Below, piece by piece: positions 44,886 to 56,441 of a stretch of DNA of 64,000 nt (the first letter of the stretch is position 1; each line of letters starts with the position of its first letter). Source of the DNA: Wolfiporia cocos. Lineage: Eukaryota; Basidiomycota; Agaricomycetes; Polyporales; Phaeolaceae. The stretch spans positions 2,356,001 to 2,420,000 of the forward strand of contig JACCLO010000003.1 of the NCBI GenBank assembly GCA_029448655.1, given 5' to 3'. Both the position numbers and the translations under genes were made by a program. The notes under the pieces were generated by a model. It was not told where the DNA came from and ran no database searches. It worked only from the letters and a program-made list of their open reading frames with translations.

Positions 44886-45467
44886 TGTCACAGATCTGGG
44901 ACATTCCACAAATTTTCCTGTATTTTTTACCTATTCTTCCCGCATTTCTGCGAGCATATTCAAGCTCGCTGCCCTAAGCGCCCGTAGACACGTACACGTA
45001 CACAAACAACATGTACATAACATGCTAGTAATGTACTACATGTAAGTGGCCTGCAGGTTTATCACAAGCCTACGACTTAGATGACTCATATACCGATACC
45101 GGCATATGTCATCATGCTTACTCAGCTTACAAACCCTTGTAGCCACAATGTCAATGTGGACCTACTGGTCCAAAGCACATTTCTTATTGGTGCGGCCATT
45201 ACCGGCACACATGGTCTATTGTAGTTTACGACTTAGCCATAATTCCTGTATGAGTGCACAGACCTGGTACTTTAGGGCAAGCCATTACTGGCTGCTGTCA
45301 CTACATGTATATAAGTAGGAATAGCACTACGCTATTCTTTAGATTTGTTCTCTTGCATTCGCATCTCTGCATATCACTCTGCTGCGCCCTTGAACCTCCT
45401 CACCTCGCTTACAAGCCCCTCAAGCTTTCCAGTCGAGTAAAGTGAGTCCCACAGTTCATCTGTGTCA
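44886..45467 (+). mobile_element. Solo LTR, 582 bp
   Basis: It starts TGTCACAGATCTGGGACATT and ends TTCATCTGTGTCA, with GTCCT duplicated at 44881-44885 and 45468-45472. The GCACAGACC...CTTTAGGGCA box is at about 45257-45279 and GTATATAAG near 45307. A post-TATA hairpin with a different stem, GAATAGC-ACTAC-GCTATTC, lies at 45319-45337. Sequence 45500-45780 beyond it has no gene. Confidence 0.93.
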
Positions 45468-45784
45468 GTCCTCAGTGGACCCCTCATCCTCACCTTCCTA
45501 AAGCTCTTCTGATGCCTAATCTCTGCTCTGTGACTCTACACCCTCGCTGCTTGCTAGTGCTCCTTGCTCATATCATTTTATTGCTCTGTGTCTGACCCGC
45601 TCCCTACATTTGTCACTGTCTTTGCTGCTTTTATTGATCATTGCTCTCACACACTCAAATATTCCAATCTCCCTCCCTTGCGATGCTGTAATACACTATA
45701 CTCTGCACCACGATTTCTGTGATTCCTGACTGCCCAGTAGATTTGCTCAATGTAGTATGCCATTTGTAGTATTGACCACTGTAT

Positions 45785-46163
45785 TGTAACTGCGTGCCAA
45801 TTATAATTTGCCCTGGACGTACTTCGAGTGCCTCAGATTAATCATCAGTCTGGGTGATTGGTCACAATATAATGTCTGAGTCAATACATTCTGGCCCATG
45901 AGGCCTGGCATCTGGTGGCTGACTTGAAACCATTCACCGGGGGCCCTTGTAAGTTTGCAACAATTCACCAGATGCCTTTGTGAGTTTCCCAGTGTTCACC
46001 AGATGCCACCCGTGACTTTGCAACAGTTTACCGGATGCCTCGATATTTTCCCAGAGGTCAAAATACAAAACATATTTTATCGGCCTAAATCGGTCTGATA
46101 ACGTATACCAGTCTGACGTTACTTTATCTACGCTTATCTACTATCTCGCCTTTTGCTGATGTG
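45785..46163 (+). repeat. Dispersed repeat B, plus copy
   Basis: It matches 55838-56300 in inverse orientation. Blocks are CCAGTCTGACG, ATCTACTATCTCGCC-TTTTGCTGATG and several spaced copies of CACCAGATGCC in the middle. Those copies form an internal 30-40-bp tandem repeat (TTGCAACA-TTCACCAGATGCC). It is related to the SINE-like body at 59500-59800. No coding. Confidence 0.75.
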
Positions 46164-47268
46164 TTTACTGGCATCCCTGTAGGTCATGAGATTGTGAATA
46201 GGTTTGCCACTTACAATGCTCCCTGCTTCCCATCGTGGTGGCCATCTGTATGAACATAATAATGGTGAGCTGCATCGCCGAGGTGCTAATATTACAAAGC
46301 TCATACTAATGTTATTCGCCTCGGCGACACCAAGGGCGATGCATTGTAGCATGAAATGTGTTTCGCTATCAAATGACACAGCACACATTGCGGATATATG
46401 GCAGTCCGGACCATGACTCCCATGAGATATCATGCCTATGTAGATTACTCCAATTGGTTAGCCTTTAGTTATATGGCGTCGGATCTAATGAGCATGCTAT
46501 GTGAGCTGTTGTGGCTATATCGGCTCACTTGAATGTGACTGGAGGAACGTGCTCAACTTCTAAGAGCAGCTTTCTCCGAGAGGATTTGTAAAATCACTAA
46601 CATTACACGCCGACATCTTCGGGATACACAATTGATGCTGTCAGGTGAAGAGCGCATGCCGCTGTCAAAGTTGCGCTATTATGGAGAATACAGTGCACAC
46701 GCTTTGAATTGGGCTGTGTGGGCCTCCTGGTCACATACAGGCAGAAGCACACAATAGTCTCAACATTTGCAAAAACGTTACGACCACGATTGCTGCGTTT
46801 AGCAGTATGATCTACTATAATTGGCACTTGTGAAGTGTGGCAGACACCACAAGCGCTGATCGACCAGGCGATCCGTGGGCAAGTTCCCACGCTGCATGTG
46901 CCTCCTTGAGCTCGATGCGGAAGCGCGAATGCAGGGACAAAAGTGCGCCTCGCCAAGGCACACGCAGTGTGCACCCCCTTTATCGAACATTCTGTTCTCT
47001 TGACCCGGCGCAAATTTGAAATCGCACGAACGTGGCTTGTTCGTGATGTGCATCAAACAGCCTTCGTCGATGCGATTCTGCCGGCTGGGCTCAGCAGAGC
47101 TAATATGACAGTAGCTAAAATTGCATGCTATCCATGACCTCATCTCACTAGCACAGCGATATATACACAGGCATTACACCCATCCTGCGTCCCTTGTATA
47201 CTGCTGTGACCCAACCAGAGGTCTCACGGCCTACAGCAGTTAGCTCGCTCCTACCCACCCGAACGGAC
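46164..47268. promoter_or_regulatory. Lipase upstream region with TATA-like box
   Basis: GATATATAC at 47159-47167 lies about 103 bp before the lipase ATG. The duplicated lipase has GATATATAAT at the equivalent distance, which supports it as the core promoter. The remaining 46164-47150 contains only overlapping short ORFs on both strands and no gene I can support. Confidence 0.5.
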
Positions 47269-48544
47269 ATGCGGATCCACTTCCTCTTTGCGTATCCCCT
47301 CTTTCTCACCGCCATTGCGGGCGTGCACGCGTCGCCCGCCGCGCGGTCCGACTCGGGGCCGATCACCCCACTCACGTCCTCCCAGATCGACGCCTTCGAG
47401 CCGTACACATGGTACGCGAGCACGGGCTACTGCAACAGCAGTGCGACACTTGCATGGGACTGTGGCGCTGACTGTGATGCCAATCCGAGCTTCAAGCCCG
47501 TCGCGTCTGGCGGGGATGGCGACGGCACGCAGTATTGGTTCGTCGGGTACGATCCCGTGCTTGATACGGTGATCGTGTCGCATCAGGGAACGGACCCGGA
47601 GGAGATGTAAGCGTGCTGATATGCTCCGTCCCGTGTGATGATGGGCGGTTGACGCGCGCGTAGCCTGCCACTGCTGACAGATGCGGACATCGTACTTGTT
47701 GAGCTCGACTCGGACCTCTTCCCCGGTATCAGCTCGGACATCCAGGTCGCACAAGGCTTCTCAGACGCGCAGGAGAAGTGCGTATACTTCCTTTTTTTCC
47801 AAACTATTACGCGCTGTCATGGACCCAATACGATGCTCAGCTGTAATGCAATAACCATTGCGCCAAAAGGGCAGAATGCCAACTCTGCTGGGACTTGTGG
47901 GCCTCAGTACTTAATCTATTATGGCACATGGTCGTGACGTGCTCGTGACACAAACCGAATCCTGACGGTCTCTGGTTCCAGAACGGCGACGGACGTGCTT
48001 GCAGCCGTGCAGACGACCTTGAGCATGTATAGCACGAGCCAAGTGACGATGGTCGGGCACTCGCTCGGTGAGATCTGGCTATACTGCCGCACGTGCTCCT
48101 GATCGTTGACTATTGGACGCGGCTGCAGGTGCGGCGATCTCACTGCTCGACGCTGTCTACCTCCCACTGCAAATCCCAGACGCGTCCTTCACGTACATCG
48201 GCTATGGACTCCCTCGTGTACGTCCCCCTCCAGTTTTCACTTCTCCCCTCTCATCCCCTACACAGGTCGGCAACCAAGAATTCGCAAACTACGTCGACGC
48301 ATCTGCGGTCTCGGTGACGCACATCAACAACGAGGAGGACCCGATCCCGATCTGCCCGGGCATGTTCCTCGGGTACGTGCACCCTTCCGGGGAGGTGCAC
48401 ATCGAGGACTCAGGCGAGTGGGCTGCATGCCCGGGGCAGGACAACCCGAGCACGCAGTGCATCGTCGGGGACGTGCCCGAGATCTGGGACGGCGACTTGT
48501 CGGACCACGACGGGCCGTACGGCGGGGTTGAGATGGGATGCTGA
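47269..48544 (+). CDS. Secreted class-3 (Rhizomucor-type) lipase
   Basis: Five exons: 47269-47606, 47664-47777, 47982-48067, 48129-48217 and 48266-48544. All have GT-AG introns in consistent phase and give 301 aa. The N-terminus is a signal peptide (MRIHFLFAYPLFLTAIAGVHA). The class-3 core shows VIVSHQGTDPEE (oxyanion region), the nucleophile elbow VGHSLG (Ser178), THINNEEDPIP (Asp234, probable acid) and GYVHPSGEVHI (His248, probable base). Cysteines in NSSATLAWDCGADC and the C-terminal C-ending tail fit a disulphide-bonded secreted enzyme. It would hydrolyse acylglycerol or feruloyl-type esters outside the cell. Intron 2 is 204 bp against 56 bp in the paralogue, so it gained about 150 bp. 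The start was chosen for the signal peptide; an in-frame non-ATG extension to 47194 is unlikely. Confidence 0.9.
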
Positions 48545-50023
48545 GCATGGAGTTGTGTTGGAACATTGCTGTTGTACTTCTTGGGAGTGGCGTTTGGCTA
48601 TGGGGTTAATAACAGGCTGCTGTTACTACCGCGCTCTGTGGCAGCTGCAGTATGAAGCGCAGAAGTACGGCATTCTGGACATGACGGTACTTGCGATTGG
48701 CTTGGTAATCGTGCGACGTGTGCAGCGGGGACCGATGACGATGTCTTCATGAATAGCATATGAACATGAACATGAATATGAATATCCGGAGATCACTCAT
48801 TCGATGCATCACGGTTGATGGGAAACATGGGGGAGTTGCTCACCAATACATTACTGATAAATTGATGTTCCAGTCTAGAGATTGACGATTTAAAGTGAAA
48901 TGAAAATTTGTTGTTAGTTGCTGGTATCAATTGGCCGGCATCATGATTCCCTATCAAAAAGGGGCCCGATTAGGGAATGGCGCACGATGAGACTGTGGGA
49001 CAGTCGGATGAGCATCGAAATATAGAGTAGGGGCCAACAGATGCGGCCATTAGTATTGCTTGAGCCATTGATTTTCGATATGGAAGACACACTCGGAGAT
49101 CAACCCATCATCGAGGCACTGTCAGGTTATGTGCGACCAGTTCCTGTTTCAGCATTATTAGTGGGATCGGATTCGTGCGGTGTGCTATTGTATAAGCTTG
49201 CCGTGGGTATACCAGGGCCACATCTGACTATCTTGTTGCTTCTATCTAGTGGACTCCTGTCGAACATTGCTACTAAGGGTCTTAGAGGAAAGAGGAGAGA
49301 CACACATAGCACCAACTATCAACAAGTGCGATTGCCACTCCACAATGGGCTCACGCTTTAATACCAAGCAACATCCGGATGTAGCAGGATACAAAAATCA
49401 TCCGGGTCGATTGTCGGCGAATCATCTTAAATGAAGGCTATGCATAAGCGCGTAAGCCTCGGGGCCGGAGCCGAAAGTCACTTGATGATACCGGTAATCG
49501 TCGAAATCATGAGAGCTGCCCGAAGCGTACATACAGTGCGTTTGCAGAGATGCATAGCCTGGGCCACACCAGATAATCCAATCCACTTGACTTGTTACGG
49601 CCGGATGAGCAAGGCAGACCTTGAGCTTGATCGATTGATCGACGGATCAAGGATCGCTGCGCCACAATCGCATGTGGCATTGCTCGATCGGGACCTGTGG
49701 CAAGGTATGGCAGGTGATCGAGCTTGCCACAGATCGCCTTGCGCATATTCTCCTCCTTGGGCCTGGTCTGTGTCAATGCAGAGCGGATATCAAGCAGCAT
49801 ATATAAGCTTGATTATCTAGGCAAACCCTGCTGTTCACCGCACCGAGTCTCCGCTGCGCACATAGCCTAATCCTCGTTGGCGCGCAGGATGTCGTTCCCT
49901 TGCTTCATACTACAACGTCACATAGCATGGCTGTGATAAACAACTATATCGGCCTGCTAAATATCCTACTGCCGACGATACTCCTCAGGAGTACAACAGA
50001 AACATCCCAGCACACCTCCACGC
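48545..50023. other. Space between the convergent lipases; no gene
   Basis: The stretch between the two tail-to-tail lipase copies contains short ORFs on both strands (for example 49041-49361 plus, 49431-49820 plus) without motifs or splice structure. Both 3' ends must terminate here, but no clear polyadenylation signal was identified. Confidence 0.4.
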
Positions 50024-51159
50024 TCAGCACCCCATCTCAACCCCGCCGTACGGCCCGTCGTGGTCACTCCCGTTGCCATCCCAGATCTCGGGCACGTCCC
50101 CGACGATGCACTGCGTGCTCGGGCTGTCCTGCCCCGGGCAGTTTGCCCACTTGCCCGAGTCCTTGATGTGCACCTCCCCGGACGGGTGCACATATCCCAG
50201 GAACATGCCCGGAAGGATCGGGACCGGGTCCTCTTTGTTGTTGATGTGTGTCACCGATAGGGATGCCGCGTCGACGTAGTCTGCGAGTTCTTGGTTGCCG
50301 ACCTGCGGGGGGATTTGGTTGAGGGCGGGGAGAGAGGAGGAGGAGGGACCTACCCATTGGGAGGCTGTAGCCAATGAACATGAATGATGCATCGAAGATA
50401 TGCAACGGAAGGTAGACCACGTTGAGCAGTGAGATTGCCGCACCTGCAGCCATGCCCAGCATCCCGCGATCAGTGGGACGTGCACACCGCTACGATGCCA
50501 AACTCACCGAGCGAGTGCCCGACCATCGTCACCTGACCCGTGCCGTACGTGTCAATGGTCGTCTGCACGGCTGCGAGCACGTCCGTCGCCACTCTGGCGG
50601 CAGAGACTGTCAGAATCCGGTGGCAAGAATAAAGGTGGGTATATGGCACTTTTCTTGCGCACCCTGGAAGCCCTGCGAGACCTTGATCTCCGAACTAATT
50701 CCCGGGAAGAGGTCTGAGTCGAGCTCGACAAGTAAAATGTCCGCATCTGTCAGCAGCGGCAGGCTACGCGCGCGTCAACCACCCATCACCACACGGATCC
50801 GAGCAGCTCCAACACGCTTACATCTTATGCGTGTCCGTACCCTGGTGCGACACGATCACGGTGTCAAGCACGGGATCGTACCCGACGAACCAGTACTGCG
50901 TGGCGTCGCCATCCCCGCCGGATGCGACGGGCTTAAAGCTCGAGTTGGCATCACAGTCAGCGCCACAGTCCCACGCGAGCGTCGCGCTGCTGTTGCAGTG
51001 GCCCGTGCTCGCGTACCACGTATACGGCTTGAAGGCGTCGATCTGCGAGGGCGTCAGTGCGGTGATCGCCCCCGAGTCGGATCGCGCGGCGGGCAAGGCG
51101 TGCACACCGGCAAGGGCAAAGAGGAGGAGGGACTATGTGGAGAGGAAGGGAGCGCGCAT
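50024..51159 (-). pseudogene. Decayed paralogue of the class-3 lipase
   Basis: Exons match the lipase at 47269-48544 one for one: 51159-50822 (338 bp, equal), 50763-50650 (114, equal), 50593-50508 (86, equal), from 50443 (about 89) and 50302-50024 (279, equal). Active-site motifs VGHSLG, THINNKEDPVP and GYVHPSGEVHI are intact. Two lesions are visible. A TAG at 51135-51133 sits in the signal peptide, eight codons after the ATG. At the intron-4 donor the homologous exon end is followed by GG, and the nearest GT is one base later, which would shift the frame. The conserved active site shows recent loss. A TATA-like sequence at 51267-51276 is kept. Confidence 0.85.
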
Positions 51160-52601
51160 GTCTGCTGGTGCGGGTACGCTGCTGCGTGCCAAGAGAGCTC
51201 CGGGAGGGACGAGGTGATCAGAGCAGCGGACGGGGAACGCGGGGAGAGTGTTATGTATATCGCCGCATTATATATCGTATGGAGTGGCGAGCTGAAAATG
51301 ACACTGCGTGTTTTCCGGGCTGCGTCGATGAAAAAGGGAATTCCCGCTAACTATTCTGTGTGTGCAGAATCGCTGCGGGCAAGATTCGCAGTTCCAGAAG
51401 GCGCCCATAATTTCCTTTCCCAACTGTTAATGGAGTATTCTGATTGACAGCTGCTGAACGCTACCTGTCAGGCCACACGTCCCGCGCCGCAAACGTCGAC
51501 CAAAACGGGAGGTTTCCTTTTCCTTGACAAAACGTGACATGTCATTTTCATCGGAATTGGCTCTATCGCGCTAAGCTGGCAGCACCATTGGTTGATGCGA
51601 ACAGGGTCATAATTTTAGCCATCATTATTTATTCTATCGCGCCGAGATTCGCCTGTCTATTGTTCTGTTTATGTATCCAATTCTCATTGTGCTCCTTGGC
51701 TCGGCACGGGCTGGCAGCGTCTGAGCAGAATATGAGATTATTGGCTAGAGTCTCACAAATGCCAGCTTCGATGTGATTGGCGCGGCGACTTCCAGTAGAT
51801 AGCCCAGGAGATCAGCGCACAAGCTGTGAATTGCACAAAGTGCACATGCACGGTGCGTCCTTTGCGATTCATCACATCCGATTCATTGGCCATTCTCCGC
51901 CTTTGGTGGGCCTCCGGTCGGAGTTCGTCGCCTCTCTGTACGCTTGTAGTGAATCAGCCTTGGGATTTGACTGACAGCTGTCAGGCTTGTGTCTCCTGTG
52001 AGTGTGAGGTCCGCGCACCAGGCGAAGTGCTGCCCGCGTGGCCTTGGTTGTGAGACGTCTGGACGCGAGCACCGACAATCAACGGGAAAGATGCACGGAC
52101 TTGGACAAATGATTTCCTATTATAGGATAACCAGGTCGTGGTGCGATGGCGCACTGTGGCCCTTTGACCGTTGTGACGATAGCATCATGTTCAGCACGCG
52201 CGTACAACGTGCTAGACATTCTGTCTTCTGGATAAAGAGAGCTTGATGCTTGTACAAATTACACATACAGTTGTCGTAGAATTTGACCTGTGGCATATAT
52301 CATAACAATCAGTGCATTGTCTCTTAAAGAAGTAGAGGTTGAACACAATGAAGGTCAAAGCAATGCCGCCGTGGCCACAACCTCTTCACACAATCGCTAG
52401 CGTATCTGTCATATAAGGATGAAACAGTTTGTTGTTCGCTGTGTTTCAATTACCTAATGCGCGCATTCATAAATCAAGCGCGTGTCGGTGGCCCTTCCTT
52501 TCAACCACTACCTACTACCGTCTGAGCAGCCACATCCCGGCCCCTTCGCCGTACCATTGTCCTTTGAACACTGCCCCTACTGCCTTGTTCACATTCCGAA
52601 G
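51160..52601. other. Upstream region shared by two divergent genes; no gene
   Basis: This is the common upstream side of the lipase pseudogene (minus) and the acidic-protein gene (plus). GATATATAAT on the minus strand at 51276-51267 is the only promoter-like element I can support. ORFs within it are short and overlap on both strands. Confidence 0.4.
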
Positions 52602-54030
52602 ATGATCTTCACCGCGAACGCGAACGCAACGATCGAGACTGCGCGCCACAGCGTGCCACTATCGGCTGGCTCATCGACAAAGGCCCGAAGCACACCATTT
52701 TGCCCTCCCAAGGGAATATATGCGCGCGTCACACCTCCCCAACACGCAAATGACACCGACCCGGGGAACGAAAGCGAGAAGAAAGCGGCTAAAGACGTAC
52801 CGGAGGTCCCACCGCCTTCGAAATTTACGTGGCAGGTATGCCTCTTGTCCTTGGTCTTTGCTATTGCCTATCGTTCCCTTTATTCCACTGTGGCCTTAGT
52901 GTGTACCCTGAGCTGACGATGTCAATGGGATATAGTACTTGAATTTCGACCTCAGTACCACCGTGGTCAACTATGCGGCTCGACTTACTGCGGAAGTGCG
53001 AAACTTCCGCGGGTGGTACACGCGTGTCAGCGACACGGCGGTGGCAGACGGCGCCCTCGAAGACTTCTTCAGCGAGGTCAAGGAGCTCGAGGTCGCGTAT
53101 CGGGCGCGCAGGGCAGATCTGGGATTGAACCGGGGCCTCAATGAGACCACAAGCTATGAAGATGAAAACACCGAAGACAGCACGCACGAAGAGTCCAGTG
53201 AAGACGACGGGGTCGAGGACGAAGAGTTCCTGGACGCCCTCGAGTGGCGCGAGGTCGAGGAGGCGCTCGAGTCCGACATAGCGCCTACCACGGACGAAGT
53301 TACCGCCCACATTGAAGCAGTATATCGCGCGTCGTCGCCGGTAGTCGTCAATCCGGCAGAAGAGAATGACTCTGATAGCAGTCATGAAGTCCCAATCAAG
53401 GATGAGCCCGTCAGCTTCGGATGGGAAACCGAGGATGCGGACGCTATCAAAACCGAAGACTCCGATGCTGGCGCATGGCTGTATGCCCGTGACGCTGCGC
53501 TCGAGTCTTTGCCATACACTGCGCCCGTATGGTTAGCTGAAGACGATGGATACGAAGCATCCATCAGCTTGGACTCTGATATGGACCGGCATCTTGATGC
53601 CTCCTCGGACACGGACACCCGGTCGTACACACCCACACCGCCCATTCCTACAGCACGCGTTCCGCCTTTTGCACTTCCGGGGGACTTCGCTGACGACCTC
53701 AATCCGGAAGCATATGAGCACTCACCTGTGTACGTTGAGCGCCAGAGAACAGGCATCACAGGGTTGTTCAGAGACTTGCCCGCCCCGTTATTTGCAGAAC
53801 TAAACGCGATGACTGAGGCGCAGGCGATGCTGCATCCGACGACCCCGCTACGCGAGGTTCATCATGGCGTTCATCGGAGCGAGCACTCGCGGCGCACAAG
53901 GCTCAACGCGCCATATCGCCAGCACGCCCTGCGCCACTCATCAGTAACAAGAGATGAATGTGCGGTTTCGCCAGCACGCGTCCGGCGAAGCGCCACCGAT
54001 CCCGACTTGTTCAACCGGCGCGCAGCATAA
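52602..54030 (+). CDS. Acidic, probably disordered protein of unknown function
   Basis: Two exons, 52602-52835 and 52936-54030, are separated by a 100-bp intron (GTATGC, branch-like CTGAC, ATAG). They give 442 aa with the frame kept. The ATG at 52602 is the first in frame. Exon 1 is polar with basic and proline patches. Exon 2 begins with a likely helical part (YAARLTAEVRNFRGWYTRV ... EDFFSEVKELEVAYRARR), followed by long acidic runs (EDENTEDSTHEESSEDDG, VEDEEFLDALEWREVEEALE) and S/T-D-P rich sequence. The C-terminus is arginine- and histidine-rich. There is no signal peptide or membrane segment. High GC, regular codon use and lack of stops support a real gene. I do not recognise the family. 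Confidence 0.75.
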
Positions 54031-54739
54031 CGGAGGAAGACCGACGACCTCATACAGCATCCATATCAGCCTGCGACACCGTTGCAGGCTGGAAGGGAGG
54101 CATGTACAAGCGAGGGCCTTCCCTCGTTTGTCGTGACCTGACCTCTCACATGAACGAACATAGAACGGCGTGCGACGCGCATTGATGGCGCGTCCGGCCG
54201 ACCATGGTGAGCACTCACCTGTATTCGACACCACGTCTGATGCGTTGTATTGTCCCTTGACCTTGACTGGGCCTTGTATCTATCCTCGAGCGTCGTGTAC
54301 GATATTGCGCATAATTTCGCGTAGCTCCTCTTCTCTAGCTGTTAGTCCTGTTCCGATTGATGTAGTATACCAAGCGCGAGCCATAACATTTGCATCTGTC
54401 CGTTCGCTGCGCGTCGCCAGAGTTGAACATGAGAGCGATGATGCGGACGCCCGGATCTTGCGATGATCGATGCGGGTGAACTATTTGTTTGCACAATGTT
54501 TGTCCTTTGATTCCGCGGGCGGATGCACGAGCCCGCGTAAGCGCCATCTTGGTGGCGCTATCGTGTGCGCAGCCTACGGTAGTATAGTAGATATGATCTC
54601 AGAGGGAGCGGGGAGCGGACTGCATACATGATATAAGGCGGCTGCGTTCGCAGTGAGAGTGTGTGCAAAACCACGTGACGGTGCCACCCCGTCGCCCTCG
54701 GCGCAGAGCTTGCTCAATGCTATTTCCGTTATTTCCGTA
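54031..54739. other. No gene seen
   Basis: This is the 3' flank of the acidic-protein gene. ORF 54170-54466 (98 codons) overlaps minus-strand ORFs and lacks motifs. The sequence ends at the TA target of the MITE at 54740. Confidence 0.35.
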
Positions 54740-55662
54740 CAGTGTATTACCACTCCTTTACCCACAACCACTCCTTTACCCACACGGCCCTAGCTCCTCC
54801 CCCGCTTTGAGCTGTGCTTCCATTTTTTAAACACATATTACATGCTCTAGGCTTATGCTCAATTTTTGTTGCAAAGTTCTGACAAACGGTTCGTTGCCAG
54901 TGAGCACGTATATATCTGTGATTGCCTATTTTAGATGACCTGCACTATGTTTCGAGCATCTGTGGTTGACACTTGAATCTGAACATCGATCGGATAGCTG
55001 CTAAATTCTACAAAGCAATTTTCGAGTATATTTCTTTGCGAGATGCAGAGGATATGATTGAAAATGGGGCCACCAAAAATCACGGAAAGCAGATGTGACA
55101 AATGAGTGACATGTATGGAATGAGAGCTTGCGCAACGCAGTCATGTGATACCGTTTATTGGAGCAGTCGAGCAGCGTATCCTTCTCTGACTTCATAAATC
55201 ATCGATTATTTTGTTCCTTACAGTGGATGTGTATGCCCGGGAGCAGCTCAAGCCAGGCACGGAGCGGCATAGCGCTCGCACTATTGCAGATGAATTGAGA
55301 GGCTGATTAAGGAGTGTCGCTAAGAAGGAAATGTCGAAGTCAGCCAAAGCCTGCAGTGGAACAAGAGGATACGGCGATGAGCCAAGCTGGCGGCAATACT
55401 GCAGATGTAGGAGACGACTCTAGCTCGGACGGCGACACGCTGTGTGTGACTCGGAGTTTCCAAACTGAGGTGCAGTAACAAGGACGTCACGCTGGGTATG
55501 CTCGATACTCCACACGTTCACCAGCAATGCTTCAGAGAATTTTTACATACATGCTTCATACACTGTTTGATATATCCCGCCCATTATTTTGAAGGTAGGC
55601 ACCCTGGCCAATTGACAAAAACTCGAATTCGAAGTGGTGGGTAAAGGAGTGGTAATACACTG
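54740..55662. mobile_element. TA-flanked mariner/pogo-like MITE, 923 bp
   Basis: Perfect inverted ends of 26 bp start CAGTGTATTACCACTCCTTT, flanked by TA at 54738-54739 and 55663-55664. The left end repeats the CCACTCCTTTACCCAC block in tandem (54751-54783). No ORF carries a transposase motif. The CAGTG start and TA duplication put it in the Tc1/mariner/pogo group, but the ends differ from the Tc1 element at 39758. Confidence 0.85.
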
Positions 55663-55794
55663 TACTATTAAGAACTGGAATATGGAGCTACAATTTGTGC
55701 TTTACAACAACCGTGTTCGCCGCTGGTGCTGGGAGACGGACGGGGCATGTGAGATGTTGTTCGTAATGCGGCTGATTTGGGAGGGACTTCAGTC

Positions 55795-56300
55795 ACCAGT
55801 CACTGAGATTAATTTAGCAACTGCGCTTCATTAGCGCTGCGCAGTCATCAGCAAAAGGCGAGATAGTAGATAAGCATAGATAAGCGACGTCAGACTGGTA
55901 TACGTTATCAGACTGGTTTAGGCCGATAAAATATGTTTTGTATTTTGACATCTGGGAAACTACCGGGGCATCCGGTGAACAGTTGCAAAGTCGCAGGTGG
56001 CATCTGGTGAATACTGGGAAACTCACAGAGGCATCTGGTGAATTATTGGGCAGTTGCAGAGGCATCTGGTGGATTGTTGCACAGTTGTAGAGACATCTGG
56101 TGAATTGTTGCAAACTTACAAGGGTCCCTGGTGAATGATTTCCAATCAGCCACCCGATACCAGGCCTGATGGTCTATCATGGGCCAGAATTCTTACCATT
56201 GACTCAGGTATTATATTGGCCCAGACTGATAATAGATACAGGGCACTCGAGGTACCTCAAATTGGGATTTGATTGGTGTGCGTGAATACAATACACAGTA
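55795..56300 (-). repeat. Dispersed repeat B (minus copy) fused to a SINE tail
   Basis: 55838-56300 is the inverse copy of 45785-46163, with the same spaced GGCATCTGGTGAAT units. At its left end, 55795-55850, the minus strand reads GACTGCGCAGCGCTAATG and TTAATCTCAGTGACTG, which is the tail of the SINE at 60148-60343. The fusion therefore joins two repeat families in one orientation. Confidence 0.7.
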
Positions 56301-56441
56301 GAATCTCGCAATGCCACATGCTATGCCTAAACATGCCCCTCACTGATCTCATTTGCCAGCCCATGCAGTCAAGCTCAATGATGCCACCCCGTCTGCACCA
56401 CACCCTGCCTACACTCAATTCACCTTGATGACTGTACCGTG

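Noticed and set aside
47251..47754. 167-codon minus-strand ORF over the lipase 5' end
   Set aside because: It is antisense to the signal peptide and exons 1 and 2 of the lipase and has no motifs.
50422..51447. 341-codon plus-strand ORF over the lipase pseudogene
   Set aside because: It is antisense to conserved lipase exons. High GC and the mirrored codon pattern keep it open.
52861..53385. 174-codon minus-strand ORF over the acidic-protein gene
   Set aside because: It is antisense to exon 2. The complement of acidic codons is stop-poor.
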